Source: an uncultured Anaerolineae bacterium (GTDB lineage Bacteria; Chloroflexota; Anaerolineae; Anaerolineales; Villigracilaceae). From it: 26,605 bases of DNA. A model generated the notes under the pieces. That model was not told the DNA's origin and searched no databases. It saw nothing but the letters and a program-made list of their open reading frames with translations. Position numbers and translations under genes: made by a program. The DNA is taken from NCBI GenBank assembly GCA_903854805.1, contig CAINXK010000314.1, positions 1 through 26,605 on the forward strand, in the 5' to 3' direction. The first letter of the stretch is position 1, and every line of letters begins with the position of its first letter. Positions 17,013 through 25,196 of the stretch are shown piece by piece.

Positions 17013-19988
17013 ATGAACCATCCCATAATTTGTCATACACAAAAGGGGAAGATATGCAATTCCATGTGTTTTGATTGCGGAGTAAAATCATTATTAATGT
17101 ATATAAATAAACAAATATTCCTTGTTGTAACCAAGAATATCCGCGTTTTTCAGGATATAACTAGAATTTCCACGGATTGGGCAATCCCTGTCCAATACGA
17201 ACTCGCTGAAACTCATGAAAGACTTCTTCAATTCGTGGGTCACGACCTGGATATGATCATTATCGATCCGTTTGGTGACAGGCAAACAGATCCTCCAGCC
17301 TTCTTCCTTGAAGTTTCCAATGCCCTTGGACCAGTCCCAATCGTTTGTCTTCTGCCAGAAGACTCCATCGAAAAACGGGATGCTGCCATCAAAATGGGGG
17401 CAAATGGCTTGATTACCCTAGACCGATTGAGCTCTGATCTTCAACCACTTGTCCAATCTTTGCTCTCATCAACCTCGCACATTGAGAAGATGAACGAAAA
17501 ATTTCAGAGGGCAGCCCGTCTTTCATCCCCAGCAGGTGAATCTGCCCAGGAAGCTCCCATTCCCCGGCTGAATTTGAGAAACCGCAGCGATGAACAGGTT
17601 ACCGAGTTATCCAATCGGTTGGTCACATCAACTGGTCGCTCTTTATTAACTGGATGGCAGATCGGTTCATCATTTCACCATCTTAAAGTCACATCTAATT
17701 CTCCGCTCTCGGGATCCTTTTCACGTACTGTGCGCACTGCTTGCAACCATGATTGTGGTTTTCATTATTGCGGTCTGAAGGTTACCCTAAGTGGCAATCA
17801 TATCACCAAAATTGAGGCAGCTGAATTCTCGGATCCGCGTTATAGAAGCATCTGCCTAAAAGGAATCAGTTACGTTCAGTTAATATCCCATCCAAGCCGC
17901 CTGCTCCATCCAATGAAACGAAAGGGGCCACGTGGTTCGGGCGAATGGGAGATAATATCCTGGGAACAGGCTTTGTCTGAAATCGCGCGGAAATTCCAGT
18001 CCATTTCATTAGAACACGGCCCCGAAAGTAATATGTTCTTGACATCCAAGGGCCAGGCTGGAATTCTAAACGGTTATTTTGGGGTGTATTTCCGTCTTGC
18101 CAGTTTGATGAAAGCTTCTGCAATTGATCCGACAAAGCTGGGTATGGATACCGCAGTAGCAAGTGGAATTGAAGATACATTTGGGAAAGGTTCAGGATTT
18201 AAATCTAACGCCTTCCAGGATCTGCCCAATTCGAAAATGATCCTGATCTGGGGAAGCAATCCAGTGAGGAGTTGGATGCCCTGGTGGAATTTTTTCCTTG
18301 AAGCGAAAAAGGCTGGGGCAAAGATTATTACCATCGATCCGCGTTTTACAGCTACTGCGGCAAAAAGCGATACTTGGCTTCAGATCAGTCCAGGTACTGA
18401 TTTGATCCTGGCTTTGGGGATGATCAATTTGATCATCCAAAATGGTTGGTTCGATTCAACTTATATTAAGGAACATTCCGTCGGCTCTTTCCTGGTCAAT
18501 GAGGAGACGGGTTTATTTTTTCGTTCTTCGAAATTAGATTTCACCGACAAGGAAAATCAATACCTGGTGTGGGATGAGATTACTAACAGTTCACAGCCAG
18601 TCGATGGATCATCTCAACCTGCACTTAAAGGAAGACATCGGATTAATGGGGTCAAATGCTGTACAGCATTTGACCTGCTCGCAGAATATGCAGCTAACTT
18701 CCCCCTCGAGCAGGTGTCAGAGAAAACTGGTCTTGCGCCACAACAAATTTTTGACTTGGCCCACGGTTATGCGACCACCGATCCAGCCCGCCTATTCGCC
18801 ACTTTTGGTATTGAACGATGGGGTCATGCCTCGGCATTTGGACGGATGATCAGCACGCTTGGAGTACTGACAGGCAATATCGGGATTACGGGGGGAGGTG
18901 CGGGGGTTAGTGGCTTTTTTGAGTTGCCTCTTCACATTGGTAAATTTACGAACCCGGATGGTGCGCGTTTCCAACCGGTTAACCCAGCGGAACTGCCTGA
19001 TTACATTGTCAATGAAAAACCCTATCCTATAAAAGCTGTGATGGTTGCTTTCTGCAACTGGTTCAACCAGACGGCTGATTGGGAGTACATGTCGACTAAA
19101 GTTCTCCCAAAACTGGACTTGCTTGTCGTATCTGATCTATTTATGACTGAAACAGCCAAATGGGCAGATTATGTGTTACCGGCAGCCTCCTTATTTGAGC
19201 GAGAAGATATGGTTATGGGTCCTGGTCCATATATTCAGCATCAGCCGCAGATCATTCAACCACCTGGAGAATGCCGTTCCGATTTTGACATTGCTGCTGG
19301 TATTGGCAGATTTCTCGGGCTGGAAAACTATTTTAATGAACCACCAAGCCATTATTTACGCGAAGAACTTGCAGCTATTGATCCCCAGCTTGGGCCTGAT
19401 GACTTCTCCTGCCTTGAGAAAGAGGGAGTACTACGTCGTACTCTGAAATCTGGAATTTTTATACCACACTCAAACGGGGATTTTTCCACTTCAAGCAAAC
19501 GCGCTGAATTCTATGTTGAACGAAATCTGCCTTATGGCAAGGCCTTGCCGGTCTACCAATCTCCGATTGAAGCCAACCCCATAGGGGAGATTGCTAAGGA
19601 TTTCCCACTGATCTGCATTTTTGCACACAGCCACTTTCGAGTTAATTCAACGTTTGACGCTTCTCCTTCGCTCCGCGAATTGGATCCCGAACCATACGCT
19701 TATGTGCATCCATCAACAGCAGGTGAACGTCGGATTGCTGAAAAAGACTGGATTAGAATTTATAATCGACGGGGTTTTGTTGAAGTTAAAGTCCGGCTGA
19801 CAGCATCTGTTCCCACTGGTACAGTCTACCTGACTTCTGGGTGGGATTCCAAATATTACAGGGCTGGTCATCCCCAATCCCTTACACACCGAATAATGGA
19901 CAGCACGAATGCCCTTGGATCAAGCATGGCTTTTTCAGATATTCTGGTGGATATCCAAAGCGTGAACGGGGAGAAAGGGGAACTATGA
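17013..19988 (+). CDS. Molybdopterin oxidoreductase (DMSO reductase family) with N-terminal receiver-like domain
   Basis: Catalytic subunit of a complex iron-sulfur molybdoenzyme, 991 residues. Residues about 33-150 look like a CheY-type receiver: strand QIFLVVTKN, strand DMIIIDPF with Asp85 at the phospho-acceptor position, strand PVPIVCLLP, then AAIKMGANGLITLD. The usual N-terminal acidic pair and the conserved Lys are absent, so it is probably a pseudo-receiver. A linker (150-240) leads to the [4Fe-4S] domain with Cys244, 248, 253 and 281 (spacing x3, x4, x27) and the following CLKG. The molybdenum domains follow (IWGSNP 412-417; IDPRFTATA 441-449), and a dinucleotide-binding domain lies at about 860-985. 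Asp379 (GMDTA) may be the Mo ligand. No Tat signal is seen, so a cytoplasmic location is inferred. The start is uncertain: ATGs at 17064 or 17097 are alternatives. It overlaps the ferredoxin gene by ATGA. Substrate unknown. Confidence 0.88.
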   Translation: MNHPIICHTQKGKICNSMCFDCGVKSLLMYINKQIFLVVTKNIRVFQDITRISTDWAIPVQYELAETHERLLQFVGHDLDMIIIDPFGDRQTDPPAFFLEVSNALGPVPIVCLLPEDSIEKRDAAIKMGANGLITLDRLSSDLQPLVQSLLSSTSHIEKMNEKFQRAARLSSPAGESAQEAPIPRLNLRNRSDEQVTELSNRLVTSTGRSLLTGWQIGSSFHHLKVTSNSPLSGSFSRTVRTACNHDCGFHYCGLKVTLSGNHITKIEAAEFSDPRYRSICLKGISYVQLISHPSRLLHPMKRKGPRGSGEWEIISWEQALSEIARKFQSISLEHGPESNMFLTSKGQAGILNGYFGVYFRLASLMKASAIDPTKLGMDTAVASGIEDTFGKGSGFKSNAFQDLPNSKMILIWGSNPVRSWMPWWNFFLEAKKAGAKIITIDPRFTATAAKSDTWLQISPGTDLILALGMINLIIQNGWFDSTYIKEHSVGSFLVNEETGLFFRSSKLDFTDKENQYLVWDEITNSSQPVDGSSQPALKGRHRINGVKCCTAFDLLAEYAANFPLEQVSEKTGLAPQQIFDLAHGYATTDPARLFATFGIERWGHASAFGRMISTLGVLTGNIGITGGGAGVSGFFELPLHIGKFTNPDGARFQPVNPAELPDYIVNEKPYPIKAVMVAFCNWFNQTADWEYMSTKVLPKLDLLVVSDLFMTETAKWADYVLPAASLFEREDMVMGPGPYIQHQPQIIQPPGECRSDFDIAAGIGRFLGLENYFNEPPSHYLREELAAIDPQLGPDDFSCLEKEGVLRRTLKSGIFIPHSNGDFSTSSKRAEFYVERNLPYGKALPVYQSPIEANPIGEIAKDFPLICIFAHSHFRVNSTFDASPSLRELDPEPYAYVHPSTAGERRIAEKDWIRIYNRRGFVEVKVRLTASVPTGTVYLTSGWDSKYYRAGHPQSLTHRIMDSTNALGSSMAFSDILVDIQSVNGEKGEL

Positions 19989-20608
19989 GTAACAAATTTG
20001 TCATGTCCATCGATTTACAGGCCTGCATCGGCTGTAATACATGTACCATCAGCTGCCAACAGGAAAACAACCTTCCATTAGGAATCTCATGGATCAAGAT
20101 CATCACTCTTGGTGTCAATGGAGAGTTTGCACTTGCAAAAGAATTTTTCGAATTGAAGGAAGACTACCTTCCGCTTATGTGCCAACACTGTGCAAATAGC
20201 CCCTGTATTGAAGTGTGCCCACATGATGCAACTTACCGTGATCCGGATGGAGGCTGGGTTATGCATGACCCAAGCCTGTGTATGGGTTGCCGCTACTGCA
20301 TGATGGTCTGCCCATATACCAGTGTGCGTGTCTTTTCAGGTGAAGAAGTCAATTTCCCGGTACCCTATGCTACGGGAGAAAATCCGATCATCCACCGTTC
20401 AAAGACAGTCGAAAAATGTACTTTTTGTGCGCATCGGGTAAAAAAAGGTCTTCAACCGGCATGTGTTGAAGCTTGTACCATCGAAGCGCTGGTCTTTGGT
20501 GATTTTAATGATGCAGCTAGCAAAGTCTCTCAACTTTTGAGAACCCGCCCGCATTTCCAACTATTACTAGAGAAGGGAACAGAGCCCAGTGTCTACTACC
20601 TTACTTAA
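19985..20608 (+). CDS. Four-cluster ferredoxin-type electron-transfer subunit (DmsB/PsrB/NrfC-like)
   Basis: 207-residue iron-sulfur subunit that should pass electrons to or from the molybdoenzyme encoded just upstream. It has 16 cysteines in four groups: C14-C17-C20-C24, C66-C69-C74-C78, C99-C102-C105-C109 and C145-C148-C160-C164. This is the full complement for four [4Fe-4S] clusters; no position is replaced by Trp or Asp as in some relatives. There is no Tat signal or membrane segment, consistent with a cytoplasmic complex. The start is fixed by AAAGGGGAAC just before the ATG and the four-base overlap with the previous stop; a longer open frame upstream lies wholly within the previous gene. 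The 3' end overlaps the chaperone gene by 20 bases. No quinone-reactive membrane subunit follows, so its electron partner is unknown. Confidence 0.93.
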   Translation: MSNKFVMSIDLQACIGCNTCTISCQQENNLPLGISWIKIITLGVNGEFALAKEFFELKEDYLPLMCQHCANSPCIEVCPHDATYRDPDGGWVMHDPSLCMGCRYCMMVCPYTSVRVFSGEEVNFPVPYATGENPIIHRSKTVEKCTFCAHRVKKGLQPACVEACTIEALVFGDFNDAASKVSQLLRTRPHFQLLLEKGTEPSVYYLT

Positions 20609-21332
20609 ACCAAAAAACAGCTCTGGAATAATGAAACCGGGAACTGGGGACCCAATAAAGAGAGCTTGTGAGATTTTGGTGACTGTTGCCACAGATCGGA
20701 GTTTGACTTACCGCTGCCTTTCAAGGATCTTTACCTATCCAGACCTGGAGCTGGTGGACTTTCTACAATCAGGGGAATTAGTTATCCAAATGAAGCAGAT
20801 TACTACCTGGTTAGGGGAAGATCAGAAGATCCTGTTGTTAGACCTGGAGAAATTAGTCTCTTCAGCAAAAGTGCCGTTGGATGTTCTTCAGAAAGATTAC
20901 CACCGTTTTTTTGAAATGGGAGTTGAAAGAATTTCTCCGAGGGAATCTTCTTATCGCTGGAAGAATGCCGGGGCAATGGCCCAATCCGAATCAGACTTAC
21001 GACAGTTATTAAACGTCCAATACAAAAGTATTGGTGTTTCCTGCGAATCAGGAATAGAAGATCATATTGCTGTGGAATTGGAGTTCCTGGCATTTTTATG
21101 CGAACAGGAATCGCTGCGCTGGTCTACTGGTTCCACTGAGGCTGCCAGAAACCTACGGTCGCAGGAGAGAAGCTTTGTGGACAATCATATCGCATGCTGG
21201 CTACCAGAGTTTTGCTTCAGTGTAAATAAAAGATACCACCACACAATTTACGGACAGGCTGCGGTGTTCTGCGATCGTTGGTTAGACCTGGATCACGGTC
21301 AGAGTTACCGGACTTTGATGGCTTTTGAATGA
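20589..21332 (+). CDS. TorD/DmsD-family molybdoenzyme chaperone
   Basis: All-helical chaperone of 247 residues that would help insert the molybdenum cofactor into the catalytic subunit of this operon. The family signature is visible as GIEDHIAVELEFLAFLCEQE (about 155-174), followed by a HIACWLPEF motif (about 200-208) and the C-terminal helix HTIYGQAA. TorD relatives usually bind a Tat signal on their client; the client here has none, so this copy may act only in maturation. The annotated start is a GTG inside the ferredoxin gene; an ATG at 20631 preceded by GGA is an alternative. The stop codon overlaps the kinase start (ATGA at 21329-21332). The N-terminal 20 residues look unstructured. Confidence 0.85.
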   Translation: MSTTLLKPKNSSGIMKPGTGDPIKRACEILVTVATDRSLTYRCLSRIFTYPDLELVDFLQSGELVIQMKQITTWLGEDQKILLLDLEKLVSSAKVPLDVLQKDYHRFFEMGVERISPRESSYRWKNAGAMAQSESDLRQLLNVQYKSIGVSCESGIEDHIAVELEFLAFLCEQESLRWSTGSTEAARNLRSQERSFVDNHIACWLPEFCFSVNKRYHHTIYGQAAVFCDRWLDLDHGQSYRTLMAFE

Positions 21333-23272
21333 TTCTCGTCTATTTTATTTACGGTTTATCCTATTTTAGCCTGGGTCTGATCGTTTTCCTCGAGACAGGC
21401 CAACCAGGGAAACTGCCTCTCAGTCGTCAGCTTCCCTGGTTATCATGGTTCGGGTTTACGCATAGCATCGTTGAATGGATTGATATGTTTTTACTCATTG
21501 GTGTCCAACCCCCTCTTAGCAGCCTCCTGATGATATTGCGTTCAATCTTGTTACCCGTTTCGGCATTGCTGCTTGCACGTTTCGGCATAGGAATAATCCG
21601 GGAAACTGGGCCAGTAAAGCCAAAGGAAGGTTTCTGGCTGCTGAGTTTTTCGATCCCAATAGGTTTAATTTTCGGTTATGCAGCAATTCTGGCGGAATAT
21701 ATCCCGAATTTTCAACTTGCAGTTGATGTGCTGTCACGTTACCTGATCTATTTTCCTGCAAATCTGTTGACTGGTTTTGGCTTGATGCGTCATTCAACCG
21801 GGATAAAATTTTCTGAAAATAGTAAGGCAAGTAGATTAATGTTGTTCGCTGCTTGCGCTTTTTTTATTAATTCATTTATGGCTGGGTTGGCGGTTCCAGC
21901 GGTACCTTATGGCCTGACTTCAATAATAAATGATAAGAGTGTGTTATATGTAACGGGCCTGCCGGTCCAGGTCTGGCGGGCTTTATCTGCTTTGGCCGTG
22001 ACATTTTGTATTTTTCGTGTTTTGACGATATTTGATGATGACCGGAAAAAAGAGTTGGCTGAGCTGGAACAAGCCAAATCAAACGCCCAAAAAACTCTAT
22101 TAGAAGCTGAAATCACTGCCCGTGATGAAGCTCAAAATTGGAACAATACAATATTGGGAATTAGCCGCAGTATTGTCGAAATAGAAAACCCCGATGAACT
22201 ACTTCTAAAAATTGTTGATACTGCTCGTCAAATATTAAAAGCAGATATAGGTTACCTGGGGTTGTGGGATAAAGAAGGGATACACCTGGAGTTAAAATGT
22301 TACGTCTCTCATAGAGAACGGCGTCTTATTGATTCAGAGAGAATTATCGATTCCGCTTTGCTTGAAACAGTGTCTACTCGTCGTTCAGCTTGTTTTCCCC
22401 AGGATTTCGGGAGTCAGCCCCCACCACTTGATTGTGGTATCACCAATCATGCGGTGGAAAATGCAGTCATTGTGGCCTTGATAATTGAAAATCAACCATT
22501 TGGGGCTATCTGGGTATGCAGGGAAAATAATTCGCCCTTCTTACCAAAAGATATTGCCGGCCTGGAAAATTTATCCAACCAGGCAGTAATCGCAATTTCA
22601 CATTCCTTCATGGCGGCCAGGTTACAGTCTCTAGCCGTGATGGATGAGCGCTCCAGGATAGCACGTGAGATGCACGATGGTATCGCACAAATCCTCGGCT
22701 ATCTACGGCTGGAAACCCAGACGCTCGAAGCGCTCGTCTTGCAAGGTGACAAGGATCTTGTGATAGCCAAACTGCAGCAAGCTCGTAGAAATATTGATCT
22801 GGCTCATGCAGATGTGCGAGAAAATATCCTGAGCCTGCGTACCACTCTTTCCAACGATGCAGGAGCAATCCCAGCGCTAAAGGAATACCTGACCGAGTTC
22901 GGTATTCAGACTAGCATTCACGTGACTTTTGAAAACGATTTCAAGGAAGATATCAACATTTCACCGATGACTGAAACGCAAATGGTCTGTATCGTTAAGG
23001 AGGCTCTCACCAACATCAGAAAACATTCAAAGGCTAAGAACGCACTCTTGAGAATACAGTCGATCAACGCCTGCCTGATGGTTTCTGTGACCGATGATGG
23101 GATTGGTTTTACGCACAACTCAGGTAATCGCTCATTCGGGCTTCAAACCATGCGTGAACGTGCCGAAGGGATTGGCGGAGGATTAACTGTAACCACTCAA
23201 CCAGGGCAAGGAACTCAGATCAATATGTGGCTGCCACTATTGCAAAAACATAGTAGGATTAATTTGAAATAA
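21329..23272 (+). CDS. Membrane sensor histidine kinase: multi-TM sensor, GAF, HisKA_3, HATPase (NarX/DegS-type)
   Basis: 647-residue sensor kinase. Residues 1-232 contain about seven hydrophobic segments (roughly 3-22, 35-57, 62-92, 102-123, 130-152, 168-190, 206-232) with short loops and no large extracellular domain. This suggests a sensor that reads the membrane or quinone state. A coiled coil (about 235-275) links it to a GAF domain (about 285-430). The HisKA_3 helix carries the phospho-acceptor His449 in AREMHDGIAQ. The ATPase domain has the N-box VKEALTNIRKHSKA (556-569), the G1 box VTDDGIGF and a GLQTMRERA box. The GAF region contains four cysteines (324, 355, 369, 397) that might be redox-active. 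Translational overlap with the chaperone gene ties its expression to the molybdoenzyme. The response regulator follows after 68 bases. Confidence 0.92.
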   Translation: MILVYFIYGLSYFSLGLIVFLETGQPGKLPLSRQLPWLSWFGFTHSIVEWIDMFLLIGVQPPLSSLLMILRSILLPVSALLLARFGIGIIRETGPVKPKEGFWLLSFSIPIGLIFGYAAILAEYIPNFQLAVDVLSRYLIYFPANLLTGFGLMRHSTGIKFSENSKASRLMLFAACAFFINSFMAGLAVPAVPYGLTSIINDKSVLYVTGLPVQVWRALSALAVTFCIFRVLTIFDDDRKKELAELEQAKSNAQKTLLEAEITARDEAQNWNNTILGISRSIVEIENPDELLLKIVDTARQILKADIGYLGLWDKEGIHLELKCYVSHRERRLIDSERIIDSALLETVSTRRSACFPQDFGSQPPPLDCGITNHAVENAVIVALIIENQPFGAIWVCRENNSPFLPKDIAGLENLSNQAVIAISHSFMAARLQSLAVMDERSRIAREMHDGIAQILGYLRLETQTLEALVLQGDKDLVIAKLQQARRNIDLAHADVRENILSLRTTLSNDAGAIPALKEYLTEFGIQTSIHVTFENDFKEDINISPMTETQMVCIVKEALTNIRKHSKAKNALLRIQSINACLMVSVTDDGIGFTHNSGNRSFGLQTMRERAEGIGGGLTVTTQPGQGTQINMWLPLLQKHSRINLK

Positions 23273-23340
23273 TTGAATATCGTTAATAAAGACGGTTTAT
23301 CTATATCTTCATATAGTAAAACCAAAAGGATGAAATTAAA

Positions 23341-24000
23341 TTGCCACCTATTAGAATCCTGGTTGCGGATGACCATCGTTTGTTCCGGCAGGGCTTGATT
23401 GGCCTCATGGAAACCCGTCGGGACATAGTCGAGATCATTGGTGAGGCAGAAAATGGGCAGGAGGCCATCAACATGGCACGGACCTTGAAGCCCGACATGA
23501 TCCTTCTTGATATTTTCATGCCGATTGTAGATGGGCTTAAAGCGGCAGCTATAATCAGGGAAGAAATGCCCCAGATTGCTATTGTGATTCTAACTTCATC
23601 AGAATCCGACGAACATTTATTTGATGCTGTACGCCTGGGCATCTCTGGTTATTTGATGAAGAATTTGGATTCGGTTGAACTATTTTCCTTGCTCACTGGG
23701 GTTGCCAAAGGAGAGGCAGCCATTACCCGCTTAGTAGCAGCCCGCCTCCTTAAAAGGGAAGCCAGCCATTCATCCGTAACAAGTGATGACAAAAAGATAT
23801 TAACAAAACGCGAAGTTGAAGTTTTGCAGTTGGTTGCGCAAGGATCCACTAACAATGAGATTGCCAATGATTTGGTAATCTCACGCAATACAGTTAAAAC
23901 CCACTTGCGAAATATTCTTTACAAACTAAAACTGGATAACCGAGTTCAAATCGCAACTTATGCAGTTCAAAATAACCTAATTGATGCACCGGAAAAGTAA
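23341..24000 (+). CDS. NarL/FixJ-family response regulator
   Basis: 219-residue two-component regulator and evident partner of the kinase upstream. The receiver domain (1-120) has the acidic pair Asp10/Asp11, the phospho-acceptor Asp57 (MILLDIFMP), a Thr/Ser in ILTSS (85-87) and Lys107. The C-terminal LuxR-type helix-turn-helix spans about 154-200 (LTKREVEVLQLVAQG ... ISRNTVKTHL). The start is a TTG preceded by AAAAGGA; the frame is closed by a stop eight codons upstream and has no ATG there. All catalytic receiver residues are intact, in contrast with the receiver-like domain on the molybdoenzyme. It probably activates this operon or other respiratory genes; no binding site could be identified. 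It converges on the lipoprotein gene 38 bases further on. Confidence 0.93.
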   Translation: MPPIRILVADDHRLFRQGLIGLMETRRDIVEIIGEAENGQEAINMARTLKPDMILLDIFMPIVDGLKAAAIIREEMPQIAIVILTSSESDEHLFDAVRLGISGYLMKNLDSVELFSLLTGVAKGEAAITRLVAARLLKREASHSSVTSDDKKILTKREVEVLQLVAQGSTNNEIANDLVISRNTVKTHLRNILYKLKLDNRVQIATYAVQNNLIDAPEK

Positions 24001-24038
24001 CCAAGATTGGCGTTGATCAATTTGGCTATTGAAAACAA

Positions 24039-25196
24039 TCATGGATCCTGGATCGAACGGCCTGTGTTCTGCAGGTCCCCCCTAAATTTTGGCCAACTTG
24101 AAGAAGCTAAGCCATGTGAACCAGTTTGGATGGCGTAGAAAAGACCATCATCCGAACCCATATAGAGGATGCCATCATCTGATAAAGCGCCATTCGATGA
24201 CACATATTTTTCAGATTTAATTTTCCACATTAGTCCGCCGCGGGCATCAAGTGCATAAATATCACCATTGTAGGAACCAAAATAGATGCTCCCATCTTGC
24301 CCAACAACAGGGGATGAATTTACCCACTCTCGGGTATTAAATTTCCATAAAAGTGTGCCATCCGGGCGAAGCGCGTAGAAATAATGATCCATTGAACCGA
24401 AATATATGGTTCCATCGGCACCAACTGCTGGCGAAGAAATTATTTCACCGCTTGTTTCAAAGAGCCATTTTTGCTGACCGTCCGGGGACAAGGCATACAT
24501 ACCATAATCGCTGGATCCGAAGTAGATGCTTCCATCCTTCGCCAGTGCCGGGGAGGAAAAAACACAACCGCTGGTTGCAAACCGCCACAATATTTTACCA
24601 TCAGGAGAAATGGCATAAAAACCGTTGTCACCTGAACCAACAAAGATCGTGCCGTCTTCAGAAAGTGCTGGACTGGAAGCGAGTTTCCCGCCCAGATTGA
24701 GTCTCCATTTTTCTTGGCCTGCCGGGGAGAGCGCATAGAAAATATTATTATCTGATCCAACGTAGATGGTACCATCGGCTGCCAAAGCAGGAGAAGATTC
24801 AATTGGTTGGCCAGTGTCAAATTTCCACAAAAGTTTCCCGTCGGCTGATAAAGCGTACAAGTAATTGTCAAAAGAGCTCGCGTAAATAGCTCCGTTTGGA
24901 GAAACTGCTGCCGATGCATGCACCCAACCCCCGGTTTTATAACTCCATTTTAGCTTGCCTTGAGAGGTTATTGCATATAGGTTGTAATCATGGGAACCCC
25001 AAAATAAAGTTCCATCTGGGCTTATCGCTGGCGCAGCCATAACTGCATCTCCGGTTGCATACTTCCAAACCAATTCTCCATCATCAAGATCCTGGGTTGG
25101 TTGGCAACTAGTGGTGAAGATCAGCAATATGATAAATAGAGCCCAAAATTGAATTGTACGATCATTCATGGGAGAAACCATATCATTTCTTCTCAT
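24039..25196 (-). CDS. PQQ-like beta-propeller repeat lipoprotein
   Basis: Predicted exported lipoprotein of up to 385 residues. A basic N terminus, a hydrophobic stretch (about 17-28) and a lipobox-like FTTSC (Cys31) indicate lipid anchoring outside the membrane; the -3 residue is Thr, so the lipobox is imperfect. The rest consists of eight repeats of about 40 residues, each with a WK-[YFL] motif (Trp44, Trp84, Trp124 and so on), a SPAL/SPAV strand and a DGTIYxGS..xxxYALxPDG segment, suggesting an eight-bladed propeller. A WPKFRGDLQNTG motif, common at the end of such proteins, closes it. The first ATG overlaps the ATPase stop (ATGA). ATGs at 25181 or 25169 give more typical signal peptides. 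It is encoded with a MacB-like ABC system, so it may be a periplasmic or surface partner, but its ligand is unknown and true PQQ binding is doubtful. Confidence 0.85.
   Translation of the reverse strand: MRRNDMVSPMNDRTIQFWALFIILLIFTTSCQPTQDLDDGELVWKYATGDAVMAAPAISPDGTLFWGSHDYNLYAITSQGKLKWSYKTGGWVHASAAVSPNGAIYASSFDNYLYALSADGKLLWKFDTGQPIESSPALAADGTIYVGSDNNIFYALSPAGQEKWRLNLGGKLASSPALSEDGTIFVGSGDNGFYAISPDGKILWRFATSGCVFSSPALAKDGSIYFGSSDYGMYALSPDGQQKWLFETSGEIISSPAVGADGTIYFGSMDHYFYALRPDGTLLWKFNTREWVNSSPVVGQDGSIYFGSYNGDIYALDARGGLMWKIKSEKYVSSNGALSDDGILYMGSDDGLFYAIQTGSHGLASSSWPKFRGDLQNTGRSIQDP

Noticed and set aside
16874..17074. Possible 66-residue small protein before the molybdoenzyme
   Set aside because: Weak ribosome site, no family match, and it overlaps the molybdoenzyme start. 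Kept only as a note.
19841..19984. Longer N terminus for the ferredoxin subunit
   Set aside because: It overlaps the molybdoenzyme coding sequence and reads as shadow sequence; a strong ribosome site marks 19985.
24001..24038. Terminator between the response regulator and the lipoprotein gene
   Set aside because: No stable hairpin or T-tract could be found in the 38-base gap.
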